Shown: positions 52,200-63,104 of the stretch, piece by piece
How the letters are laid out: the number at the start of each line of letters is the position of its first letter
Numbering within the stretch: the stretch's first letter is position 1
Assembly (NCBI GenBank): GCA_036172665.1
Contig: JAYKNF010000030.1
Location: 1-64,000, forward strand
DNA: 64,000 nt
Reading direction: 5' to 3'
Source of the DNA: Prosopocoilus inquinatus
Lineage: Eukaryota > Arthropoda > Insecta > Coleoptera > Lucanidae
The notes under the pieces: model-generated
What the model was told of the DNA's origin: nothing
Seen by the model: only the letters and a program-made list of their open reading frames with translations
Databases searched by the model: none
Translations under genes and position numbers: made by a program

Positions 52200-54873
52200 C
52201 GTTGTTCCTGTGTTGTATCTAATCGATCCTTACTTATCTATCATATTATTTGACGTTACGATGGACTCCAGTAACTTTGATTTGAAGTACGAAGTTCTCG
52301 GACGCAGCAGAAGCTGGAAATAGTTTTGAACGAAATAACACCTATTAGCGTTGTTCCTGTGATGTATCTAACTTTGATTAGAAGTACGAAGTTTTCGGAC
52401 GCAGCAGAAGCTGGAAATAGTTTTGAACGAAACAACACGTATTAGCGTTGTTCCTGTGATGTATCTAATCGATCCTTACTTATCTATCTTGTTATTTGAC
52501 GTTACGATGGACTGCAGTAACTTTGATTTGAGATACGAAGTTCTCGGACGCAGCAGAAGCTAGAAATAGTTTTGAACGAAATAACACGTGTTAGCGTTGT
52601 TCCTGTGATGTACCTAATCGACCCTTACTTATCTATCTTGTTATTTGACGTTACGATGGACTCCAGTAACTCCGATGGGAGATACGAAGTTCTCGGACGC
52701 AGCAGAAGCTGGAAATAGTTTAGAACGAAATAACACGTATTAGCGTTGTTCCTGTGATGTATCTAATCGATCCTTACTTATCTATCTTGTTATTTGACGT
52801 TACGATGGACTCCAGTAACTTTGATTTGAGATACGATGTTCTCGGACGCAGCAGAAGCTGGAAATAGTTTTGAACGAAATAACACGTGTTAGCGTTGTTC
52901 CTGTGATGTATCTAATCGACCCTTACTTATCTATCTTGTTATTTGACGTTACAATGGACTCCAGAAACTCCGATGTGAGATACGAATTTCTCGGACGCAG
53001 CAGAAGCTGGAAATAGTTTTGAACGAAACAACACGTATTAGCGTTGTTCCTGTGATGTATCTAATCGATCCTTACTTATCTATCTTCTTATTTGACGTTA
53101 CGATGGACTCCAGTAACTTTGGTTTGAGATACGAAGTTCTCGGACGCAGCAGAAGCTGGAAATAGTTTTGAACGAAATAACACGTGTTAGCGTTGTTCCT
53201 GTGATGTATCTAATCGACCCTTACTTATCTATCTTGTTATTTGACGTTACAATGGACTCCAGTAACTCCGATGTGAGATACGAATTTTTCGGACGCAGCA
53301 GAAGCTGGAAATAGTTTTGAACGAAACAACACGTATTAGCGTTGTTCCTGTGATGGATCTAATCGATCCTTACTTATCTATCTTGTTATTTGACGTTACG
53401 ATGGACTCCAGTAACTTTGATTTGAGATACGAAGTTTTCGGACGCAGCAGAAGCTGGAAATAGTTTTGAACGAAACAACACGTATTAGCGTTGTTCCTGT
53501 GATGTATCTAATCGATCCTTACTTATCTATCTTGTTATTTGACTTAACGATGGACTCCAGTAACTTTGATTTGAGATACGATGTTCTCGGACGCAGCAGA
53601 AGCTGGAAATAGTTTTGAACGAAATAGCACGTGTTAGCGTTGTTCCTGTGATGTATCTAATCGACCCTTACTTATCTATCTTGTTATTTGAAGTTACGAT
53701 GGACTCCAGTAACTCCGATGTGAGATACGAAGTTCTCGGACGCAGCAGAGGCTGGAAATAGTTTAGAACGAAATAACACGTATTAGCGTTGTTCCTGTGA
53801 TGTATCTAATCGATCCTTACTTATCTATCTTGTTATTTGACGCTACGATGGACTCCAGTAACTTTGATTTGAGATACGAAGTTCTCGGACGCAGCAGAAG
53901 CTGGAAATAGTTTTGAACGAAATAACACGTGTTAGCGTTGTTCCTGTGATGTATCTAATCGACCCTTACTTATCTATCTTGTTATTTGACGTTACAATGG
54001 ACTCCAGTATCTCCGATGTGAGATACGAATTTCTCGGACGCAGCAGAAGCTGGAAATAGTTTAGAACGAAATAACACGTATTAACGTTGTTCCTGTGTTG
54101 TATCTAATCGATCCTTACTTATCTATCATATTATTTGACGTTACGATGGACTCCAGTAACTTTGATTTGAAGTACGAAGTTCTCGGACGCAGCAGAAGCT
54201 GGAAATAGTTTTGAACGAAATAGCACGTGTTAGCGTTGTTCCTGTGATGTATCTAATCGATCCTTACTTATCTATCTTGTTATTTGACGTAACGATGGAC
54301 TCCAGTAACTTTGATTTGAAGTACGAAGTTCTCGGACGCAGCAGAAGCTGGAAATAGTTTTGAAGGAAATAACATGTATTAGCGTTGTTCCTGTGATGTA
54401 TCTAATCGATCCCTACTTATCTATCTTGTTATTTGACGTTACGATGGACTCCAGTATCTCTGATGTGAGATACGAAATTCTCGGAAGCAGCAGAAGCTGG
54501 AAATAGTTTTGAACGAAATAACACGTATTAGCGTTGTTCCTGTGTTGTATCTAATCGATCCTTACTTATCTATCATATTATTTGACGTTACGATGGACTC
54601 CAGTAACTTTGATTTGAAGTACGAAGTTCTCGGACGCAGCAGAAGCTGGAAATAGTTTTGAACGAAATAGCACGTGTTAGCGTTGTTCCTGTGATGTATC
54701 TAATCGACCCTTACTTATCTATCTTGTTATTTGAAGTTACGATGGACTCCAGTAACTCCGATGTGAGATACGAAGTTCTCGGACGCAGCATAGGCTGGAA
54801 ATAGTTTTGAACGAAATAACACGTATTAGCGTTGTTCCTGTGATGTATCTAATCGATCCTTACTTATCTATCT
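52081..54873. repeat. Higher-order block O, copy 2
   Basis: Partner of 47,320-50,112. It leads straight into block E copy 2, while copy 1 leads into a different series beginning with ACAATGG and the ATA form. Confidence 0.9.
52322..52418 (+). repeat. 97-bp monomer (52-bp deletion), TTAG form
   Basis: Has TTTGATTAGAAG and lies 842 bp (5 units plus 97) after 51,480. It is the counterpart of 47,561 at offset 4,761. Confidence 0.96.
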
Positions 54874-56483
54874 TGTTATTTGACGTTACGATGTACTCCA
54901 GTAACTTTGATTTGAGATACGCAATTCTCGGACGCAGCAGAAGCTGGAAATAGTTTCGAACGAAACAACACGTATTAGCGTCGTTCCTGTGATGTATCTA
55001 ATCGATCCTTACTTATCTATCTTGTTATTTGACGTTACGATGGACTCCAGTAACTCCGATGGGAGATACGAAGTTCTCGGACGCAGCAGAAGCTGGAAAT
55101 AGTTTAGAACGAAATAACACGTATTAGCGTTGTTCCTTTGATGTATCTAATCGATCCTTACTTATCTATCTTGTTATTTGACGTTACGATGGACTCCAGT
55201 AACTTTGATTTTAGATACGAAGTTCTCGGACGCAGCAGAAGCTGGAAATAGTTTTGAACGAAATAACACGTGTTAGCGTTGTTCCTGTGATGTATCTAAT
55301 CGACCCTTACTTATCTATCTTGTTATTTGACGTTACAATGGACTCCAGTAACTCCGATGTGAGATAAGAATTTCTCGGACGCAGCAGAAGCTGGAAATAG
55401 TTTTGAACGAAACAACACGTATTATCGTTGTTAATGTGATGTATCTAATCGATCCTTACTTATCTATCATATTATTTGACGTTACGATGGACTCCAGTAA
55501 CTTTGATTTGAAGTACGAAGTTCTCGGACGCAGCAGAAGCTGGAAATAGTTTTGAACGAAATAACACCTATTAGCGTTGTTCCTGTGATGTATCTAACTT
55601 TGATTTGAAGTACGAAGTTCTCGGACGCTGCAGAAGCTGGAAATAGTTTTGAACGAAATAACACGTATTAGCGTTGTTCCTGTGATGTATCTAATCGATC
55701 CTTACATATCTATCATGTTATTTGACATTACGATGGACTCCAGTAACTCTGATGTGAGATACGAAGTTTTCGGAAGCAGCAGAAGCTGGAAATAGTTTTG
55801 AACGAAATAACACGTATTAGCGTTGTTCCTGTGATGTATCTAATCGATCCTTACTTATCTATCTTGTTATTTGACGTTACGATGGACTCCAGTAACTTTG
55901 ATTTGAGATACGATGTTCTCGGACGCAGCAGAAGCTGGAAATAGTTTTGAACGAAATAACACGTGTTAGCGTTGTTCCTGTGATGTATCTAATCGACCCT
56001 TACTTATCTATCTTGTTATTTGACGTTACAATGGACTCCAGTAACTCCGATGTGAGATACGAATTTCTCGGACGCAGCAGAAGCTGGAAATAGTTTTGAA
56101 CGAAACAACACGTATTAGCGTTGTTCCTGTGATGTATCTAATCGATCCTTACTTATCTATCTTCTTATTTGACGTTACGATGGACTCCAGTAACTTTGGT
56201 TTGAGATACGAAGTTCTCGGATGCAGCAGAAGCTGGAAATAGTTTTGAACGAAATAACACGTGTTAGCGTTGTTCCTGTGATGTATCTAATCGACCCTTA
56301 CTTATCTATCTTGTTATTTGACGTTACAATGGACTCCAGTAACTCCGATATGAGATACGAAGTTTTCGGACGCAGCAGAAGCTGGAAATAGTTTTGAACG
56401 AAACAACACGTATTAGCGTTGTTCCTGTGATGGATCTAATCGATCCTTACTTATCTATCTTGTTATTTGACGTTACGATGGAC
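54857..56483. repeat. Higher-order block E, copy 2
   Basis: Partner of 12,284-13,910. Its left portion also aligns to 8,760-9,480 (offset 46,097). Private states include GATAAGAATTTCTCGG (about 55,363), TATTATCGTTGTTAATG (about 55,419) and CTCGGAAGCAG-type 3' ends (about 55,771). Confidence 0.84.
55548..55644 (+). repeat. 97-bp monomer (52-bp deletion)
   Basis: CGCTGCAG lineage with CACCTATTAG, counterpart of 12,975 at offset 42,573, and followed by the same ATATCTATCATG unit. Confidence 0.96.
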
Positions 56484-57936
56484 TCCAGTAACTTTGATTT
56501 GAGATACGAAGTTTTCGGACGCAGCAGAAGCTGGAAATAGTTTTGAACGAAACAACACGTATTAGCGTTGTTCCTGTGATGTATCTAATCGATCCTTACT
56601 TATCTATCTTGTTATTTGACTTAACGATGGACTCCAGTAACTTTGATTTGAGATACGATGTTCTCGGACGCAGCAGAAGCTGGAAATAGTTTTGAACGAA
56701 ATAGCACGTGTTAGCGTTGTTCCTGTGATGTATCTAATCGACCCTTACTTATCTATCTTGTTATTTGAAGTTACGATGGACTCCAGTAACTCCGATGTGA
56801 GATACGAAGTTCTCGGACGCAGCAGAGGCTGGAAATAGTTTAGAACGAAATAACACGTATTAGCGTTGTTCCTGTGATGTATCTAATCGATCCTTACTTA
56901 TCTATCTTGTTATTTGACGCTACGATGGACTCCAGTAACTTTGATTTGAGATACGAAGTTCTCGGACGCAGCAGAAGCTGGAAATAGTTTTGAACGAAAT
57001 AACACGTGTTAGCGTTGTTCCTGTGATGTATCTAATCGACCCTTACTTATCTATCTTGTTATTTGACGTTACAATGGACTCCAGTATCTCCGATGTGAGA
57101 TACGAATTTCTCGGACGCAGCAGAAGCTGGAAATAGTTTAGAACGAAATAACACGTATTAACGTTGTTCCTGTGTTGTATCTAATCTATCCTTACTTATC
57201 TATCATATTATTTGACGTTACGATGGACTCCAGTATCTCTGATGTGAGATACGAAGTTTTCGGACGCAGCAGAAGCTGGAAATAGTTTTGAACGAAACAA
57301 CACGTATTAGCGTTGTTCCTGTGATGTATCTAATCGATCCTTACTTATCTATCTTGTTATTTGACGTAACGATGGACTCCAGTAACTTTGATTTGAAGTA
57401 CGAAGTTCTCGGACGCAGCAGAAGCTGGAAATAGTTTTGAACGAAATAACATGTATTAGCGTTGTTCCTGTGATGTATCTAATCGATCCCTACTTATCTA
57501 TCTTGTTATTTGACGTTACGATGGACTCCAGTATCTCTGATGTGAGATACGAAATTCTCGGACGCAGCAGAAGCTGGAAATAGTTTTGAACGAAATAACA
57601 CGTATTAGCGTTGTTCCTGTGTTGTATCTAATCGATCCTTACTTATCTATCATATTATTTGACGTTACGATGGACTCCAGTAACTTTGATTTGAAGTACG
57701 AAGTTCTCGGACGCAGCAGAAGCTGGAAATAGTTTTGAACGAAATAGCACGTGTTAGCGTTGTTCCTGTGATGTATCTAATCGACCCTTACTTATCTATC
57801 TTGTTATTTGAAGTTACGATGGACTCCAGTAACTCCGATGTGAGATACGAATTTCTCGGACGCAGCATAGGCTGGAAATAGTTTAGAACGAAATAACACG
57901 TACTAGCGTTGTTCCTGTGTTGTATCTAATCGATCC

Positions 57937-58920
57937 TTACTTATCTATCATATTATTTGACGTTACGATGGACTCCAGTAACTTTGATTTGAAGTACGAA
58001 GTTCTCGGACGCTGCAGAAGCTGGAAATAGTTTTGAACGAAATAACACGTATTAGCGTTGTTCCTGTGATGTATCTAATCGATCCTTACATATCTATCAT
58101 GTTATTTGACATTACGATGGACTCCAGTAACTCTGATGTGAGATACGAAGTTTTCGGATGCAGCAGAAGCTGGAAATAGTTTTGAACGAAATAACACGTG
58201 TTAGCGTTGTTCCTGTGATGTATCTAATCGATCCTTACTTATCTATCTTGTTATTTGACGTTACAATGGACTCCAGTAACTCCGATGTGAGATACGAATT
58301 TCTCGGACGCAGCAGAAGCTCGAAATAGTTTTGAACGAAACAACACGTATTAGCGTTGTTCCTGTGATGTATCTAATCTATCCTTACTTATCTATCTTGT
58401 TATTTGACGTTACGATGGACTCCAGTAACTTTGATTTGAGATACGAAGTTTTCGGACGCAGCAGAAGCTGGAAATAGTTTTGAACGAAACAACACGTATT
58501 AGCGTTGTTCCTGTGATGTATCTAATCGATCCTTACATATCTATCATGTTATTTGACATTACGATGGACTCCAGTAACTCTGATGTGAGATACGAAGTTT
58601 TCGGACGCAGCAGAAGCTGGAAATAGTTTTGAACGAAACAACACGTATTAGCGTTGTTCCTGTGATGTATCTAATCGATCCTTACTTATCTATCTTGTTA
58701 TTTGACGTTACAATGGACTCCAGTAACTCCGATGTGATACGAATTTCTCGGACGCAGCAGAAGCTGGAAATAGTTTAGAACGAAATAACACGTATTAACG
58801 TTGTTCCTGTGTTGTATCTAATCTATCCTTACTTATCTATCATATTATTTGACGTTACGATGGACTCCAGTAACTTTGATTTGAAGTACGAAGTTCTCGG
58901 ACGCAGCAGAAGCTGGAAAT
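57937..58920. repeat. Higher-order block L, copy 2
   Basis: Partner of 41,260-42,249. After an interval of exactly two monomers that differ (58,921-59,217), homology resumes with block M at the same register. Confidence 0.87.
58625..58771 (+). repeat. 147-bp monomer (2-bp deletion)
   Basis: CCGATGTGATACG near 58,726 lacks two bases relative to CCGATGTGAGATACG. The homologue near 42,050 is full length. Confidence 0.94.
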
Positions 58921-59068
58921 AGTTTTGAACGAAAAACACGTATTAGCGTTGTTCCTGTGATGTATCTAATCGATCCCTACTTTTCTATCTTGTTATTTGA
59001 CGTTACGATGGACTCCAGTAACTCTGATGTGAGATACGAAGTTTTCGGACGCAGCAGAAGCTGGAAAT
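58921..59068 (+). repeat. 148-bp hybrid monomer
   Basis: The 5' part has the GAACGAAAAACACG deletion of the unit at 42,250, but the 3' part (CCCTACTTTTCTATC, CTCTGATGTGAG, GTTTTCGG) resembles the following unit at 42,398-42,546. It therefore looks like the product of a crossover inside a monomer that removed one repeat. Confidence 0.85.
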
Positions 59069-59219
59069 AGTTTCGAACGAAACAACACGTATTAGCGTCG
59101 TTCCTGTGATGTATCTAATCGATCTTTACTTATCTATCATGTTATTTGACGTTACGATAGACTTCAGTAACTCTGATGTGTGATACGAAGTTTTCGGACG
59201 CAGCAGAAGCTGGAAATAG

Positions 59220-60871
59220 TTTTGAACGAAACAACACGTATTAGCGTTGTTCCTGTGATGTATCTAATCGATCCTTACTTATCTATCTTGTTATTTGACG
59301 TAACGATGGACTCCAGTAACTTTGATTTGAAGTACGAAGTTCTCGGACGCAGCAGAAGCTGGAAATAGTTTTGAACGAAATAAAACGTATTAGCGTTGTT
59401 CCTGTGATATATCTAATCGATCCTTACTTATCTATCATATTATTTGACGTTACGATGGACTCCAGTAACTTTGATTTGAGATACGAAGTTTTCGGACGCA
59501 GCAGAAGCTGGAAATAGTTTTGAACGAAACAACACGTATTAGCGTTGTTCCTGTGTTGTATCTAATCGATCCTTACTTATCTATCATATTATTTGACGTT
59601 ACGATGGACTCCAGTAACTTTGATTTGAAGTACGAAATTCTCGGACGCAGCAGAAGCTGGAAATAGTTTTGAACGAAATAACACGTGTTAGCGTTGTTCC
59701 TGTGATGTACCTAATCGACCCTTACTTATCTATCTTGTTATTTGACGTTACGATGGACTCCAGTAACTCCGATGGGAGATACGAAGTTCTCGGACGCAGC
59801 AGAAGCTGGAAATAGTTTAGAACGAAATAACACGTATTAGCGTTGTTCCTTTGATGTATCTAATCGATCCTTACTTATCTATCTTGTTATTTGACGTTAC
59901 GATGGACTCCAGTAACTTTGATTTGAGATACGAAGTTCTCGGACGCAGCAGAAGCTGGAAATAGTTTTGAACGAAATAACACGTGTTAACGTTGTTCCTG
60001 TGATGTATCTAATCGACCCTTACTTATCTATCTTGTTATTTGACGTTACGATGGACTGCAGTAACTTTGATTTGAGATACGCAGTTCTCGGACGCAGCAG
60101 AAGCTGGAAATAGTTTAGAACGAAATAACACGTATTAGCGTTGTTCCTGTGATGTATCTAATCGATCCTTACTTATCTATCTTGTTATTTGACGTTACGA
60201 TGGACTCCAGTAACTTTGATTTGAGATACGAAGTTCTCGGACGCAGCAGAAGCTGGAAATAGTTTTGAACGAAATAACACGTGTTAGCGTTGTTCCTGTG
60301 ATGTATCTAATCGACCCTTACTTATCTATCTTGTTATTTGACGTTACAATGGACTCCAGTAACTCCGATGTGAGATACGAATTTCTCGGACGCAGCAGAA
60401 GCTGGAAATAGTTTTGAACGAAACAACACGTATTAGCGTTGTTCCTGTGATGTATCTAATCGATCCTTACTTATCTATCTTCTTATTTGACGTTACGATG
60501 GACTCCAGTAACTTTGGTTTGAGATACGAAGTTCTCGGACGCAGCAGAAGCTGGAAATAGTTTTGAACGAAATGACACGTGTTAGCGTTGTTCCTGTGAT
60601 GTATCTAATCGACCCTTACTTATCTATCTTGTTATCTGACGTTATAATGGACTCCAGTAACTCCGATGTGAGATACGAAGTTTTCGGACGCAGCAGAAGT
60701 TGGAAATAGTTTTGAACGAAATAACACGTGTTAGCGTTGTTCCTGTGATGTATCTAATCGACCCTTACTTATCTATCTTGTTATTTGACGTTACAATGGA
60801 CTCCAGTAACTTTGATTTGAAGTACGAAGTTCTCGGACGCAGCAGAAGCTGGAAATAGTTTTGAACGAAAT
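59220..60871. repeat. Higher-order block M, copy 2
   Basis: Partner of 42,549-44,200. It overlaps block C copy 3, so 60.2-60.9 kb is homologous both to 43.5 kb and to 4.9 kb. Confidence 0.85.
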
Positions 60872-61804
60872 AAAACGTATTAGCGTTGTTCCTGTGATGT
60901 ATCTAATCGATCCTTACTTATCTATCATATTATTTGACGTTACGATGGACTCCAGTAACTCCGATGTGAGATACGAAGTTCTCGGACGCAGCAGAAGCTG
61001 GAAATAGTTTTGAACGAAACAACACGTATTAGCGTTGTTCCTGTGTTGTATCTAATCGATCCTTACTTATCTATCATATTATTTGACGTTACGATGGACT
61101 CCAGTAACTTTGAATTGAAGTACGAAGTTCTCGGACGCAGCAGAAGCTGGAAATAGTTTTGAACGAAATAACACGTATTAGCGTTGTTCCTGTGATGTAT
61201 CTAATCGATCCTTACTTATCTATCTTGTTATTTGACGTAACGATGGACTCCAGTAACTTTGATTTGAGATAAGATGTTCTCAGACGCAGCAGAAGCTGGA
61301 AATAGTTTTGAACGAAATAGCACGTGTTAGCGTTGTTCCTGTGATGTATCTAATCGACCCTTACTTATCTATCTTGTTATTTGACATTACGATGGACTCC
61401 AGTAACTTTGATTTGAAGTACGAAATTCTCGGACGCAGCAGAAGCTGGGAATAGTTTTGAACGAAATAACACGTATTAGCGTTGTTCCTGTGATGTATCT
61501 AATCGACCCTTACTTATCTATCTTGTTATTTGACGTTACAATGGACTCCAGTAACTCCGATGTGAGATACGAATTTCTCGGACGCAGCAGAAGCTGGAAA
61601 TAGTTTAGAACGAAATAACACGTATTAACGTTGTTCCTGTGTTGTATCTAATCTATCCTTACTTATCTATCATATTATTTGACGTTACGATGGACTCCAG
61701 TAACATTGATTTGAAGTACGAAGTTCTCGGACGCAGCAGAAGCTGGAAATAGTTTTGAACGAAACAACACGTATTAGCGTTGTTCCTGTGATGTATCTAA
61801 TCGA
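60150..61804. repeat. Higher-order block C, copy 3
   Basis: Third copy, 55.3 kb from the first. Private changes include GAAATGACACG (near 60,567), TTATCTGACGTTATAATGG (near 60,634), GATGTTCTCAGACG (61,273) and GCTGGGAATAG (near 61,446). The first of these is shared with 43.9-44.5 kb, so this copy is a mosaic of two families. Confidence 0.82.
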
Positions 61805-62495
61805 TCCTTACTTATCTATCTTGTTATTTGACGTTACGATGGACTCCTGTAACTTTGGTTTGAGATACGAAGTTCTCGGACGCAGCAGAAGCTGGAAATA
61901 GTTTTGAACGAAATAACACGTGTTAGCGTTGTTCCTGTGATGTATCTAATCGATCCTTACTTATCTATCTTGTTATTTGACGTTACGATGGACTCCAGTA
62001 ACTTAGATTTGAGATACGAAGTTCTCGGACGCAGCAGAAGCTGGAAATAGTTTTGAACGAAATAACACGTGTTAGCGTTGTTCCTGTGATGTATCTAATC
62101 GACCCTTACTTATCCATCTTGTTATTTGACGTTACAATGGACTCCAGTAACTCCGATGTGAGATACGAAGTTTTCGGACGCAGCAGAAGCTGGAAATAGT
62201 TTTGAACGAAACAACACGTATTAGCGTTGTTCCTGTGATGTATCTAATCGATCCTTACTTATCTATCTTGTTATTTGACGTTACGATGGACTCCAGTAAC
62301 TCTGATGTGAGATACGAAGTTTTCGGACGCAGCAGAAGCTGGAAATAGTTTCGAACGAAACAACAAGTATTAGCGTTGTTAATATGATGTATCTAATCGA
62401 TCCTTACTTATCTATCTTGTTATTTGACGTTACGATGTACTCCAGTAACTTTGATTTGAGATACGAAATTCTCGGACGCAGCAGAAGCTGGAAAT

Positions 62496-62646
62496 AGTTT
62501 CGAACGAAACAACACGTATTAGCGTTGTTCCTGTGTTGTATCTAATCGATCCTTACTTATCTATCATATTATTATTGACGTTACAATGGACTCCAGTAAC
62601 TTTGATTTGAAGTACGAAGTTCTCGGACGCAGCAGAAGCTGGAAAT
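62496..62646 (+). repeat. 151-bp monomer (2-bp insertion)
   Basis: CATATTATTATTGACG near 62,564 has two more bases than CATATTATTTGACG, an ATT-type slippage. I see it only once. Confidence 0.94.
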
Positions 62647-63104
62647 AGTTTTGAACGAAATAAAACGTATTAGCGTTGTTCCTGTGATGTATCTAATCGA
62701 TCCTTACTTATCTATCATATTATTTGACGTTACGATGGACTCCAGTAACTTTGATTTGAGATACGAAGTTCTCGGACGCAGCAGAAGCTGGAAATAGTTT
62801 TGAACGAAATAACACGTGTTAGCGTTGTTCCTGTGATGTATCTAATCGACCCTTACTTACCTATATTGTTATTTGACGTTACAATGGACTCCAGTAACTC
62901 CGATGTGAGATACGAATTTCTCGGACGCAGCAGAAGCTGGAAATAGTTTTGAACGAAACAACAAGTATTAGCGTTGTTAATATGATGTATCTAATCGATC
63001 CTTACTTATCTATCTTGTTATTTGACGTTACGATGTACTCCAGTAACTTTGATTTGAGATACGAAATTCTCGGACGCAGCAGAAGCTGGAAATAGTTTCG
63101 AACG

